Positions 1-8,347 of a stretch of DNA of 64,000 nucleotides are shown one piece after another. This stretch comes from an uncultured Clostridia bacterium (lineage in GTDB: Bacteria > Bacillota > Clostridia > Christensenellales > Borkfalkiaceae). The number at the start of each line of letters is the position of its first letter. The stretch's first letter is position 1. Below the pieces are notes generated by a model. The model was not told the origin of the DNA and searched no databases. It was given only the letters and a program-made list of their open reading frames with translations. The stretch spans positions 62,001 through 126,000 of the forward strand of contig CAMFEK010000002.1 of assembly GCA_945949395.1 (NCBI GenBank). Direction: 5' to 3'. The translations under genes were made by a program, and so were the position numbers.

Positions 1-378
1 TACGTCGAGGTGTCGGGGCACGATCTCTCTGCCCTCGTGCTCGGCGTCGCCGCGTTCGTCGTTTATTTAGCGACGGGCATTCGCAGAAATTATACCGAGA
101 GCTACTCCGTTTGGCTGATCGCGTTCACCCTTCTCGGCATCGTTCTCTCGGCGCTCGGACTGTTTAAGCGGGTGAACATGGTCGAGACGCTTCCCTTCGT
201 TTCTTACGTCATCGCTCTCCTTCTCAACGTCACGACGAATCTGGATTATATCGGAACGGTCGTGAGGGGAATTGATCTGTTCTCCTTCGACGCAGGGTTT
301 ATTCTGGTCACGGTATTCTTTATCGTTGCCGCTATCGCCTCCATCGCAGGGGTCGGCTTTTCCAAAAGAGCGGAATAA
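1..378 (+). CDS. Integral membrane protein of unknown function, 5' end outside window
   Basis: The reading frame is open from the first base (codons before the GTG at 10 carry no stop), so the gene probably begins upstream and only its last ~125 codons are here. The visible part is almost wholly membrane: four hydrophobic stretches near LVLGVAAFVVYLATG, VWLIAFTLLGIVLSALG, FVSYVIALLLN and FILVTVFFIVAAIASIAG, separated by short charged loops. It ends in a short polar tail (FSKRAE). No family is recognised. A hairpin at 417-442 follows and probably terminates its transcript. The call of a real membrane protein is firm; the start and function are not known. Confidence 0.6.
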   Translation, partial: YVEVSGHDLSALVLGVAAFVVYLATGIRRNYTESYSVWLIAFTLLGIVLSALGLFKRVNMVETLPFVSYVIALLLNVTTNLDYIGTVVRGIDLFSFDAGFILVTVFFIVAAIASIAGVGFSKRAE

Positions 379-416
379 GCGCAAGAAAATTACCTCATCG
401 TAAAGGATAAAAAGCA

Positions 417-442
417 GGGGCTTGAGAATCTCTCGAGCCCCC
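417..442 (+). terminator. Hairpin, likely terminator of the membrane protein gene
   Basis: A 10-bp stem (GGGGCTTGAG with CTCGAGCCCC, one G-T pair) encloses a 5-base loop. It lies 39 bases after the stop. The following tract (GTCTTTCCGTT) is only moderately T-rich, so termination may be weak. Confidence 0.55.
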
Positions 443-547
443 GTCTTTCCGTTAATGCAAAAATTTTTTTTCCGAAACCGTTTGAAATCCTCATTTTTGC
501 GTGATAATAATAGTGAACAAAGGAAGACGGTAAGCACAGAAAAAAAT

Positions 548-576
548 CTGACGCCGCAGCCTCCCTACGTTATAAT
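548..576 (+). promoter_or_regulatory. Sigma-A-type promoter of the Hsp20 gene
   Basis: CTGACG (548-553) and TATAAT (571-576) are separated by 17 bp. The -10 is perfect and the -35 matches four of six consensus bases. The predicted start near 583 leaves a leader of about 20 bases that is mostly ribosome binding site (AGAAGGAG). No CIRCE inverted repeat is visible nearby, so HrcA control is not supported by this sequence. Confidence 0.6.
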
Positions 577-601
577 ATTTATGACAGAAGGAGTTAATTT
601 T

Positions 602-1015
602 ATGAAACATTATGTACAGACCAGAAACAGCAACAACTACGACTTATTCGACGCATTCGACGATTTCTTCAAACCCATGTTTTACGATGAAAGTAAAGAA
701 ATGCGCACGAACGTAAAAGAGGACGAAAACGGGTACGAGCTCGATCTCGAACTGCCCGGCTATCAGAAAGAGCAGATCAAGGTGGCTTTGGAAAACGGCT
801 ATCTCACCGTGAGCGCGAAGAGGGAAGAGAAGGATTTGGGCGGAAAGCACTATTTGAGACGTGAAATTTCCGAATCTTGCCAGAGAAGCTTTTACGTCGG
901 CGAAAACGTTTCGCAGGCGGACATCAAGGCGAAATTCGATAACGGCATTCTCAACTTGTATATTCCCAAGGAACAGCCCAAGCGCATCGAACCCAACTAT
1001 ATCGACATCGACTAA
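602..1015 (+). CDS. Small heat-shock protein, Hsp20/alpha-crystallin family
   Basis: An ATP-independent holdase that binds unfolding proteins and forms oligomers in the cytoplasm. The 137-residue product has a short N-terminal arm rich in Asp and Phe (YDLFDAFDDFF). The alpha-crystallin domain runs from about residue 35, with ELDLELPGYQKEQIKV and the late beta-strand signature AKFDNGILNLYIPK near the C terminus. It ends in a short polar tail. Start: the ATG at 602 follows AGAAGGAG by 9 bases; the frame is open upstream to 422 but that part has no family similarity. It is monocistronic, between its own promoter and a strong bidirectional terminator. Length and motifs are normal for the family. 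Confidence 0.93.
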   Translation: MKHYVQTRNSNNYDLFDAFDDFFKPMFYDESKEMRTNVKEDENGYELDLELPGYQKEQIKVALENGYLTVSAKREEKDLGGKHYLRREISESCQRSFYVGENVSQADIKAKFDNGILNLYIPKEQPKRIEPNYIDID

Positions 1016-1033
1016 CTTTCGCCCTTCGGGTGC

Positions 1034-1069
1034 AAAAAAGAGCTTTGAGTTTTCAAAGCTCTTTTTTTT
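1034..1069 (+). terminator. Intrinsic terminator after hsp20 (bidirectional)
   Basis: A stem of up to 15 bp (AAAAAAGAGCTTTGA, 1034-1048, with its complement at 1053-1067) and a tight loop, followed by T residues to 1069. The A-rich left arm makes it work on the minus strand too, so it can also end the converging MATE gene. Confidence 0.85.
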
Positions 1070-1102
1070 GCGGGTATTTTCGCCTTTCGGGCGAATGGGA
1101 AA

Positions 1103-2434
1103 TCATGCAACGGCGCGTTGCCGAAAACCCGTTTTGTAAAACGCGATAGAGAGGACGGTCGCGACCGCCCAGCCGATCGGCCACGCGATCCATATCCCCG
1201 TCGTATCGAAAAAGACGGAGAGTATTTCGGCGAGAACCACCCTTAAAATAAGGTCGGTAAACGTGGAGATCATAAATTTTTTCATCATTTCTGCTCCGCG
1301 CAGAACGCCGTCGGCGATGAGCTTGGCGGAAATAACGAAGTAAAAGGGCGCTAATATCAGTAAAAATTGCTTTCCCGTCTCGATCGCCGTCTCCGTCGGA
1401 TGCTGGATGAAGAGCGCGACGAGATATTTCCCCGCCAGGCAGTATAAAAGAACGAGCGGCACGCACAGAAGCCATACCATTTTCAACCCCGCGAAAAATC
1501 CGCTGCGTACCCGCTCCGTTTTTCCCGCGCCCAGATTCTGGGAGGTATAGTTGGATATCCCGTTCCCGATCGTCGTGAGCGAAGTGATGACGAGGTTGTT
1601 GAGCTTTACCCCCGCGGAATACCCCGCGATCACGCTTGCGCCGAACGTATTGACGACGCTCTGAATGATGATATTTCCCACGGAAATAAAACTTTGCTGT
1701 AAGATACTCGGGATCGCTACTTTTGCGATCTCTTTGAGTAACCGCGCCGAAAAGAAAACGATTTTTCCCTCCGACGGGATTTTTTGTAGCTTTACGAGCA
1801 ATAAAAGAACGGAAAAAACGCAGCCGATCCCCTGGCAGATAAAGGTAGCCCACGCCACGCCGCATACGATATTCGTAAAGAAAAAGGCGAATCCGATATC
1901 CATGGCGATATTCGCAAGCGACGAGCAGACGAGCAGCAGAAAGGGCGTGCGTGAATCCCCCAGCCCCGCGAATATCCCCGACGATACGTTATATAAGAAC
2001 ACGAAGGGCAGACCGTACAGATAGATGCGCAGATACAGCGTCGAATCCGCCAGGATCTCGTCGGGCGTATGGATGAGTTTCAGGAGTAGAGTACAGGTAA
2101 AAAGCCCCGTCGCCATGAGAATGAGGCACAGCGCGGTGCTTGCGATCAAAGTCGTGTATACCGAAGTTTTCACTTCTCCGTATTTTTTCGAGCCGAATAA
2201 CTTTGCCGTGATGACCGAACCGCCGATATTGCAACCGAACGCAAACGCCAGGAGAATGAGCGTGATTTCGTAACCGTTTCCGATCGCCGCCAGGGCGTTC
2301 TCGTTGCCCAGTTTCCCCGCGACAAAACTATCTGCAAGGTTATAGAGCTGCTGAAAAATAATGCTTCCGAAGAGCGGCAGGCAGAATTTCCACAAAACCG
2401 TCGAAGGCTTTCCTACCGTCAAATCTTTTGCCAT
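1103..2434 (-). CDS. MATE family efflux transporter
   Basis: A Na+ or H+ antiporter of the multidrug and toxic compound extrusion family, in the cytoplasmic membrane. The 443-residue length is typical. The N terminus (MAKDLTVGKPSTVLWKF), the first helix with PLFGSIIFQQLYNLADS and the following G-x-x-x-LAAIG region are MATE hallmarks. About twelve hydrophobic segments can be counted, arranged as two similar halves; the second half begins near residue 235 (IPSILQQSFISVGNIIIQ). It is transcribed alone, divergent from the epimerase gene at 2616. The substrate cannot be predicted. Translation starts at the ATG at 2434. Confidence 0.92.
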   Translation of the reverse strand: MAKDLTVGKPSTVLWKFCLPLFGSIIFQQLYNLADSFVAGKLGNENALAAIGNGYEITLILLAFAFGCNIGGSVITAKLFGSKKYGEVKTSVYTTLIASTALCLILMATGLFTCTLLLKLIHTPDEILADSTLYLRIYLYGLPFVFLYNVSSGIFAGLGDSRTPFLLLVCSSLANIAMDIGFAFFFTNIVCGVAWATFICQGIGCVFSVLLLLVKLQKIPSEGKIVFFSARLLKEIAKVAIPSILQQSFISVGNIIIQSVVNTFGASVIAGYSAGVKLNNLVITSLTTIGNGISNYTSQNLGAGKTERVRSGFFAGLKMVWLLCVPLVLLYCLAGKYLVALFIQHPTETAIETGKQFLLILAPFYFVISAKLIADGVLRGAEMMKKFMISTFTDLILRVVLAEILSVFFDTTGIWIAWPIGWAVATVLSIAFYKTGFRQRAVA

Positions 2435-2499
2435 AATAGTACGCTTCCTTTTTTTTCGTCCCGTGAGAAGCGGCTGAAAATCACGCGCGCTTCCCCCGC

Positions 2500-2548
2500 T
2501 TGACTTTTTTTATTCGATGATTATACTATAAATGGATTCGGATGTAAA
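2500..2548. promoter_or_regulatory. Overlapping divergent promoters for the MATE and epimerase genes
   Basis: On the minus strand TTTACA (complement of 2543-2548) and TATAAT (complement of 2520-2525) are 17 bp apart and drive the MATE gene. On the plus strand TTGACT (2500-2505) and TATACT (2522-2527) are 16 bp apart and face the epimerase gene. The two -10 boxes overlap, so the two polymerases would exclude each other. Confidence 0.6.
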
Positions 2549-2615
2549 ATATAATTTTTTTGGCTCATTCATAAAAATTTAATATCGGTTCCGACCAAAA
2601 AGGGGGTAAGTGTTT

Positions 2616-3629
2616 ATGTATCGGGATTCCGTGTATATCGTAACGGGCTGTACGGGCTACGTGGGCAACGTACTGACGAAAAAACTGCTCGACGACGGCT
2701 GCCGCGTGATCGGCTTTGCCCGCAGCGAGGAGAAATGGGAAAGAGTATTCAAGGACAAAAAGCCGCAGGCGGTGTTCGGCGACGTATCGAAACAAGAGGA
2801 CGTGGAACGGCTGTTCTCCTGCGCGCCCGAAGGCGCGGTCGTCCTACATACCGTCGCCAAAGTAACCATCGGCGAAGGCACGCAAAAGGAGCTTTACGAC
2901 GTGACCGTAACGGGTACCCGCCTCGTCGTCCAAGCCTGCCTTGCGCACAAGGCGAAAAAACTGCTGCATATCTCCTCCACCGAGGCGATGCCGCATGATT
3001 TTCTGCCAAAGGAGGATTTAAGCGATTACGTGCCCGACCCCGCAAGGGCGAAAAGGGGTTACGCCCGCGCCAAGAGTTCTGCCGATAAAATCGTCCTCGA
3101 CGCGGTGAAACGGGAGGGGCTCGACGCCTCGCTGCTCCTTTTTGCGGGCGTGCTCGGACCGGGTGATTACAGCAAGAGCCACATGACGCAGATGTTCATC
3201 GACTATATGGAGGGTCATCTGCCCGCCTCGGTCAAGGGGGGGTACAATGATTTCGATATCCGCGACGTCGCCGACGTACTGCCCGCCATCGTGGAAAAAT
3301 CGCAGGCGGGAGAGAGCTATTTATTCGCGCATAAACCCGATACCATCCATGAGATTCTGGAAATCATATCCAAAGTAACGGGCGCCAAAAAGCTGCCCGC
3401 GTTGCCCTTGTGGCTGGCGTACGTCGGCATTCCCTTCCTTACGCTCGCCTCCAAAATTTCGGGCAAACGCCCTCTCTATACCGCCGCCGCGCTCGGCTCG
3501 CTCAAAGCAAAGACGAACTTTCCCATCGAAAAAGCAGTCAAGCAATTCGGTTACTCGCCCCGCCCGCTGGAAGAGACGGTCACCGATCACGTCCGCTTTC
3601 TGATCGAAAACGGAATGGTGCGCGTATGA
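2616..3629 (+). CDS. NAD-dependent epimerase/dehydratase (extended SDR)
   Basis: A Rossmann-fold oxidoreductase of 337 residues in the extended SDR class (sugar epimerase or dihydroflavonol-reductase-like). Seen: the dinucleotide motif TGCTGYVG close to the N terminus, an acidic residue after FGDVS, and the catalytic Y-x-x-x-K in GYARAKSSADK. The ATG at 2616 is preferred over a GTG at 2610 because the AAGGGGG ribosome site lies 9 bases before it. The stop overlaps the next start by ATGA, so it is translationally coupled to the EFR1 flavodoxin/ferredoxin gene. This suggests the two act on one redox pathway (inference). The substrate is unknown. Confidence 0.87.
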   Translation: MYRDSVYIVTGCTGYVGNVLTKKLLDDGCRVIGFARSEEKWERVFKDKKPQAVFGDVSKQEDVERLFSCAPEGAVVLHTVAKVTIGEGTQKELYDVTVTGTRLVVQACLAHKAKKLLHISSTEAMPHDFLPKEDLSDYVPDPARAKRGYARAKSSADKIVLDAVKREGLDASLLLFAGVLGPGDYSKSHMTQMFIDYMEGHLPASVKGGYNDFDIRDVADVLPAIVEKSQAGESYLFAHKPDTIHEILEIISKVTGAKKLPALPLWLAYVGIPFLTLASKISGKRPLYTAAALGSLKAKTNFPIEKAVKQFGYSPRPLEETVTDHVRFLIENGMVRV

Positions 3630-4519
3630 GATTTCGGCTCGTCTACTACACAGGCACTTACCATACCCGTTTTCTCACCGATAAAATCCAAAAACGGCTC
3701 GAAGCGCGCGGGCATACCGTGGAGAGAACGGAGATAAACGCCGATACTATGCCCGTAAACACGCAGGGGTACGATCTCATCGGACTTGGCTATCCGATTT
3801 ACGGATTCAACTCCCCTCTGCCCTTCAATCGCTACTTAAAAAAATTGAACTTCGAGCGCGGACAAAAGTTTTTCATCTATAAAGACAGCGGGGAGACCTT
3901 TGCCATGAACAACGCTTCCAGCCGCGTTATCCTGCGGCGCATGAAGCGCAGGGGACTAAACTTTCGGGGTGAATATCACTTCGTCATGCCCTATAACATA
4001 CACTTTCCCTTTGAGGACGCGTTCGTGCGGGAGATACTAAAAAAGGATGCGAAACTTGTCGAGATCATGATTTACAACCTCGAAAAGGGCAGGGTAAACG
4101 AGATCAAAAGCAATCCCGTATACGACCTCGCCGCGTTTTTCGTCTCCGTGCAGAAGATGGGCGGCGCGGTAAATTCCTTTTTCTATCGGGTGGACGCAGA
4201 CAAATGCGTGCGGTGCATGAAGTGCGTAAACGAATGCCCCGAAAAGAATATCCGCTTTGAAAAGGGGAAAATACGCTTTTCCCACCGTTGCGATATGTGT
4301 ATGCGCTGCTCCTTTTACTGCCCTGCGCCGGCAATCAAAATCGGTTTTCTGGAAGGCTGGAAAGTCAACGGCGATTACCGTCTGGAAGAGTTGGAACAGG
4401 ACGACTCCCCCGTTGCGCCGTATATCGGCGAAAACAGCACGGGATTTTATCGATGTTTTATCCGCACCTTCGCCGCGATCGACGAGGAATACGCCCGCCT
4501 GTTCCCCGACCCTTCCTGA
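3626..4519 (+). CDS. EFR1 family ferredoxin: flavodoxin-like domain plus two 4Fe-4S clusters
   Basis: A 297-residue electron-transfer protein. The N-terminal ~160 residues look like a flavodoxin fold (LVYYTGTYHTRFLTDKI, then GLGYPIYGFNSPLP). The C-terminal part holds two ferredoxin motifs: CVRCMKCVNECP from residue 194 and CDMCMRCSFYCP from residue 222. All eight cysteine ligands are present. The start overlaps the epimerase stop. Proteins of this family occur in anaerobes; their partners are mostly undefined. A weak hairpin at 4548-4566 follows. The family call is firm and the role as electron donor to the neighbouring SDR is inference. Confidence 0.88.
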   Translation: MRFRLVYYTGTYHTRFLTDKIQKRLEARGHTVERTEINADTMPVNTQGYDLIGLGYPIYGFNSPLPFNRYLKKLNFERGQKFFIYKDSGETFAMNNASSRVILRRMKRRGLNFRGEYHFVMPYNIHFPFEDAFVREILKKDAKLVEIMIYNLEKGRVNEIKSNPVYDLAAFFVSVQKMGGAVNSFFYRVDADKCVRCMKCVNECPEKNIRFEKGKIRFSHRCDMCMRCSFYCPAPAIKIGFLEGWKVNGDYRLEELEQDDSPVAPYIGENSTGFYRCFIRTFAAIDEEYARLFPDPS

Positions 4520-4547
4520 AAACGGACTTTCCGTGATCGGAAGGGCG

Positions 4548-4566
4548 AAAAGAGCCAAAGCTCTTT
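4548..4566 (+). terminator. Weak terminator hairpin after the EFR1 gene
   Basis: AAAAGAGC and GCTCTTT pair around a CAAA loop, with a short T-rich tail. It is followed by a GCGGATATTTTCGCC motif that resembles sequences after two other terminators in this window (near 1070 and 11272). Confidence 0.45.
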
Positions 4567-4602
4567 CTTGCGGATATTTTCGCCTTGCGGGAAAGGGGGA
4601 AC

Positions 4603-4631
4603 TTGACAGAGGGACGTAGATTTGATAGAAT
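4603..4631 (+). promoter_or_regulatory. Consensus promoter for the methyltransferase operon
   Basis: TTGACA at 4603-4608 and TAGAAT at 4626-4631 with a 17-bp spacer. The start codon follows at 4658 with a GCGGGAG ribosome site. Confidence 0.75.
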
Positions 4632-4657
4632 AATCAAAAAAAGAGCGGGAGACTTCC

Positions 4658-5224
4658 ATGAATACGAAAGATTTTTTTAATGCGGTCGCCGAAACGTGGG
4701 ATTCCCACGAACCCTGTACCCGCGAGCAAATTCAATCTTTTCTCTTTTCCTGCGGGTTGCAGGGGAATAAAAGGACGCTCGATTTGGGCTGCGGCACGGG
4801 CGTCATTTCGGATATCCTGCTTCAGGCGGGTTGCGCCGTCACCGCGCTCGACCTTTCCGAAAAGATGATAGAGGCGGCGAAAAAAAAGCACGCGGGCAAA
4901 GATATCCGCTTTGTCTGCGGGGATTTTTACGAATTTGCGGAGAACGGATTCGAGCAGGTCGTCCTCTTTAACGCGTATCCCCATTTTTTGGATAGAGCCG
5001 CCTTCGTAAAAAAGCTCGCCTCTGTTCTTTCGGAGGGCGGCACCTTTCTCATCGCGCACAATATCGGGAGGGAAGCGCTTTCCCGTCACCACAGCGGCGT
5101 AAGGGATATCTCCCGCGAACTTCTTCCCGTTTTAGAGGAATCGAAGGATTTTTCGTCCTCGTTTACCATTCTGTCCGCGCGGGAGACGGAAAACAGCTAT
5201 CTCATTCGGGGGCAAAGAAAATAA
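4658..5224 (+). CDS. Class I SAM-dependent methyltransferase
   Basis: A 188-residue soluble methyltransferase. The SAM-binding motif I is LDLGCGTGVISDILL (about residues 46-60), followed by the acidic motif II (VTALDLSEKMIEAA) and a motif with CGDFYEF. The acceptor cannot be read from the sequence. The start ATG at 4658 lies 6-8 bases after GCGGGAG. The stop overlaps the next start (TAATG), so it is coupled to the ECF transporter S component, which may point to a small-molecule or cofactor substrate (inference). Confidence 0.85.
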   Translation: MNTKDFFNAVAETWDSHEPCTREQIQSFLFSCGLQGNKRTLDLGCGTGVISDILLQAGCAVTALDLSEKMIEAAKKKHAGKDIRFVCGDFYEFAENGFEQVVLFNAYPHFLDRAAFVKKLASVLSEGGTFLIAHNIGREALSRHHSGVRDISRELLPVLEESKDFSSSFTILSARETENSYLIRGQRK

Positions 5225-5805
5225 TGTCGAAAAAACGCGATCTTTCCCGCACGGGGCGGCTCACGGTCACAGCAGCCTGCCTTTCCCTTTGCGTGCTTTT
5301 GCCGTACGCCTTCCACGCCCTGCCGAATGCGGCTACCGTATTTTCTCCCATGCACATTCCCGTGCTCCTATGCGCGCTCGCTTGCGGTTGGGGGTATGGT
5401 CTTTTGTGCGGCGCGGCGGGTCCCGTGCTCTGCTTTCTCGTCACGGGTATGCCGAATGCGGCGGAGCTGTTGCCCATGATCGGCGAATGCGCCGTTTACG
5501 GCTTGGTAGCGGGCGTTTGCATGCGATATATCCGAACGGGCAAGTTTTATCCCGACTGCTATCTCTCCTTAATTGCCGCCATGCTAGCGGGCAGAATTGT
5601 CGGGGGAGTTTTGCAAGCGTTCGTCTTTTCGGCGGGCAACTACTCGTTCGCCCTTTGGGCTACAACGTATTTTCTGCGCGGATGGCCCGCTATCGTCATT
5701 CAGCTCGTCCTCCTTCCCAACGTACTTTTTACGCTGACGAAAGTCGGTCTCTTAAAGGAAAAATATCCCAAACAATCCCCCTCGCAGGAATACGAGGAGG
5801 AATAA
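5224..5805 (+). CDS. ECF transporter S component, substrate unknown
   Basis: A 193-residue integral membrane protein with about six hydrophobic segments. It has the substrate-binding-subunit look of energy-coupling-factor importers: an N-terminal Arg/Lys-rich start, a helix containing FSPMHIPVLLCALACGWGYG (this HIPV-type helix is characteristic), then GPVLCFLVTGMPNAA. No ATPase or EcfT gene is adjacent, so it would use a shared module encoded elsewhere. It overlaps the methyltransferase stop and is followed after 13 bases by the UshA-like lipoprotein gene. The combination suggests uptake of a vitamin or nucleoside-like compound (inference). Confidence 0.82.
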   Translation: MSKKRDLSRTGRLTVTAACLSLCVLLPYAFHALPNAATVFSPMHIPVLLCALACGWGYGLLCGAAGPVLCFLVTGMPNAAELLPMIGECAVYGLVAGVCMRYIRTGKFYPDCYLSLIAAMLAGRIVGGVLQAFVFSAGNYSFALWATTYFLRGWPAIVIQLVLLPNVLFTLTKVGLLKEKYPKQSPSQEYEEE

Positions 5806-5818
5806 AGGAATCTTTATT

Positions 5819-7405
5819 ATGAAAAAAATCAACTGTCTACTCACTTGTTTCGCCCTGTTAGCGGCGTGCACGCTCTCTTCCTGTCAAGGTTCGTTAGATG
5901 GTGGCAAGGAATTTTCTCCCGCCGATAAAACGATCGTTTTGACGACGTCCAACCTGCGCGGCGATATCGATAAGCTCGCGCGCGTATCTTCGCTTAAAGC
6001 CGATCTCGAGGAAAAGGGCGCGTCCGTCCTCCTCGCCGATACGGGCAACTTCTTGCAGGGCACCGTTTACACCTCCTACGACAGCGGCAAGACCTTCCTT
6101 TCTTTGATGAAGGAGGCGGGCTACGACGCCGTCACCATCGGCTCGCATGAATTTGATTTTGGCACGGGCAAGGTCGGTTCGGATTCTCACGAGGTATATT
6201 ACGAGGACGGCACGCTCGGCAGCTTTTTGTCGGAGAGCGGGCTTACCGCGCTCTCGGCAAACGCCGTCACGGGAGAGGGCGGTTTTGCTTATACCGCTTG
6301 TAAGAGCTATACTCTTTCTAACGGCGCCACCGTCGCGCTTTTGGGTATCACGGATGAAAAGGTAACAAGTCAGGTTCTCGAAAGCAACCTTTCCGATCTC
6401 TCTTTCACGCTCGATACCGCGCGGGCGAGCGAATTGCTTTCTGCTTTGCAGGCGGATTATTCTATCGTGCTCTCCAACGCGTCGGGCTATCCTCCCGTCT
6501 TGCGCGCGGCAGACAAGACGGTTTCCGTTTCCGAAAGCGAGGGCTTTGTTTTATCCGCCGTCGCGTTCGATAAAAAGGGTAGCATCTTCGAGCCGAAATA
6601 TTCTTTGGACGACTATTCCCCCGCCCCTGCCGTGCAGGACAAAACGGAGGAATGGAAACGGACGGTCGACGCGGACGAGGATTTTAAGGACAGAGCCACT
6701 TGCTTTGTCGCGCTGAACGGCTCGCAGAGGGATAACCGTTCTCGGGAAAGCAACCTCGGCGATTTTTGGACGGACGCCATTCGCTGGTACGCCTTACATA
6801 ACGCGCTCGAGACTGCGGACGGGCAAAAGATAACGCTTGCCGTCGACGCCGATCATACGATCGCCCTCTGGAACGGCGGGAATCTTCGCGATTATCTCAA
6901 TCTCGGCGACGTCGTGATGAAGGATATCAAGCGCGTGCTTCCCTATCCCAACAAAATCGCCGTTCTCTATCTGACGGGAGCCGAGCTTATAGAGTTTTTG
7001 GAATCGGGCAGTCAGGGGCTTCCCTTCTCCGACGCGACGAAGAACAGCCTTGCCTCCTTCTTCCAGGTTTCCGGCTGTCAGTACACCGTCGATACTTCCG
7101 TCCCTTACGAAAAGGGGGAGGCTTACGGCAAATGCTGGTATAAGGATAATGCTGTCGGAAATCGAGTGTCCGTTCGGGAAGTCAACGGCAAGGCGCTTGA
7201 AAAGGACGCGGTTTATGCGGTTATCACGTCCAACGCCGTGGCAAACGGCATGGACGCCAACTATCTCTCGTTAACGGAAGGCAGAGAAAAGGCAATTTCC
7301 TCCTGCGCCGTAACGGACGCCGTGTTCGCCTATCTCAAGGAGGCTTGCGGCGGAAGCATCGGCGAGCAATACGCCGCCCCGCAGGGCAGGATCACCATTT
7401 TATAA
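5819..7405 (+). CDS. UshA/5'-nucleotidase-like lipoprotein with lost metal ligands (probable pseudoenzyme)
   Basis: A 528-residue exported lipoprotein: signal peptide with lipobox LSSC (Cys22). It has the two-domain layout of bacterial 5'-nucleotidases: an N-terminal metallophosphatase-like domain (about 37-255) and a C-terminal nucleotidase domain from about 300 (RSRESNLGDFWTDAIRW, LWNGGNLRD, ANYLSL). In active enzymes the metal ligands sit in NDxHG, GD, GNHEFD and LSHxG. Here these read SNLRG (44-48), GN (76-77), GSHEFD (108-113) and LSN (218-220), so nearly every first-shell ligand is changed. The fold looks intact, so binding without catalysis is plausible. It lies 13 bases after an ECF S component and 3 bases before the MoxR gene. 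Confidence 0.85.
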   Translation: MKKINCLLTCFALLAACTLSSCQGSLDGGKEFSPADKTIVLTTSNLRGDIDKLARVSSLKADLEEKGASVLLADTGNFLQGTVYTSYDSGKTFLSLMKEAGYDAVTIGSHEFDFGTGKVGSDSHEVYYEDGTLGSFLSESGLTALSANAVTGEGGFAYTACKSYTLSNGATVALLGITDEKVTSQVLESNLSDLSFTLDTARASELLSALQADYSIVLSNASGYPPVLRAADKTVSVSESEGFVLSAVAFDKKGSIFEPKYSLDDYSPAPAVQDKTEEWKRTVDADEDFKDRATCFVALNGSQRDNRSRESNLGDFWTDAIRWYALHNALETADGQKITLAVDADHTIALWNGGNLRDYLNLGDVVMKDIKRVLPYPNKIAVLYLTGAELIEFLESGSQGLPFSDATKNSLASFFQVSGCQYTVDTSVPYEKGEAYGKCWYKDNAVGNRVSVREVNGKALEKDAVYAVITSNAVANGMDANYLSLTEGREKAISSCAVTDAVFAYLKEACGGSIGEQYAAPQGRITIL

Positions 7406-7408
7406 ACT

Positions 7409-8347
7409 ATGAACGAAGTCATCAAAAACATACAAGAAGAAATCGAGAAGGTCGTCGTCGGCAAGCGGGAGAGCGTCAAAAATTTGCTCCTTTGCCTGCT
7501 TTCGGGCGGTCACGCTCTTCTCGACGATATCCCCGGCGTCGGGAAAACCACGCTCGCCCTCTCCCTTTGCAGGGCGATCGCCCTCTCCTTCTGCCGCGTG
7601 CAATGCACGCCCGATCTCATGCCGTCCGATATCACGGGCTTTACCGTGTATAACAAGCAGACGGGGCAATTCGAGTATAAGGCGGGCGCCGCCGTGGGGT
7701 GTCATCTGCTCCTATGCGACGAGATCAATCGCGCGTCGGGCAAAACGCAGTCCGCCCTTTTAGAGGCGATGCAGGAAGAACAGGTCACCGTGGACGGCGT
7801 CACGCGCAAGACGGAATCCCCCTTCATGGTCATCGCCACGCAAAACCGCGTGGGCAGTATCGGTACCCAACCGCTCCCGTACGCGCAGCTCGATCGGTTC
7901 GCCATGCGCTTTTCGCTCGGCTATCCCACGGCGGATGCGGAATTTCGCCTGCTGAAGGATCGCGCCGAGGGCAACCCGTTATCCTCCGTTCGCGCGGTCT
8001 GCTCCGCGGAAGAGATGCTTTCCTTGAAGGAGCAAGTCAAAAAAGTGACGGTAAAGGACAACCTTTACCGCTATATCGCCCTGCTCGCCGAGGAGAGCCG
8101 AAAGAGCGCACTTCTCGAGATCGGCGTCAGCCCGCGAGCCTGTCTTTCCGCTCTCTCCCTCGCCAAGGCGAACGCTTTTTTCGAGGGCAGGGATTATTGC
8201 GTGCCGCAGGATATTCGCGACGTGTTCGTCTCCGCCTGCGCGCACCGCATGGTGCTCTCGCAAAAAGCCGTGTCCGAACGGAAATCGGCGGAGAGCGTAT
8301 GTTATCACATTCTCAAAGAGGTGAAAGTTCCCGATGACAAAGCGTGA
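7409..8347 (+). CDS. MoxR family AAA+ ATPase
   Basis: A 312-residue cytoplasmic AAA+ ATPase thought to act as a chaperone for VWA or DUF58 partners. Walker A is in DDIPGVGKTTLALSL (about residues 39-53), Walker B in LLLCDEINRA, then ALLEAMQEEQVTVDG and sensor ATQNR; the C-terminal lid holds GVSPRACLSALSLAKA. It starts 3 bases after the UshA-like gene and overlaps the DUF58 gene by 14 bases. MoxR-DUF58 pairs are a widespread conserved module, which supports the call. Membrane or envelope maturation is the usual proposal. Confidence 0.93.
   Translation: MNEVIKNIQEEIEKVVVGKRESVKNLLLCLLSGGHALLDDIPGVGKTTLALSLCRAIALSFCRVQCTPDLMPSDITGFTVYNKQTGQFEYKAGAAVGCHLLLCDEINRASGKTQSALLEAMQEEQVTVDGVTRKTESPFMVIATQNRVGSIGTQPLPYAQLDRFAMRFSLGYPTADAEFRLLKDRAEGNPLSSVRAVCSAEEMLSLKEQVKKVTVKDNLYRYIALLAEESRKSALLEIGVSPRACLSALSLAKANAFFEGRDYCVPQDIRDVFVSACAHRMVLSQKAVSERKSAESVCYHILKEVKVPDDKA

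Noticed and set aside
379..601. CIRCE or other heat-shock operator upstream of hsp20
   Set aside because: No TTAGCACTC-N9-GAGTGCTAA type inverted repeat could be found.
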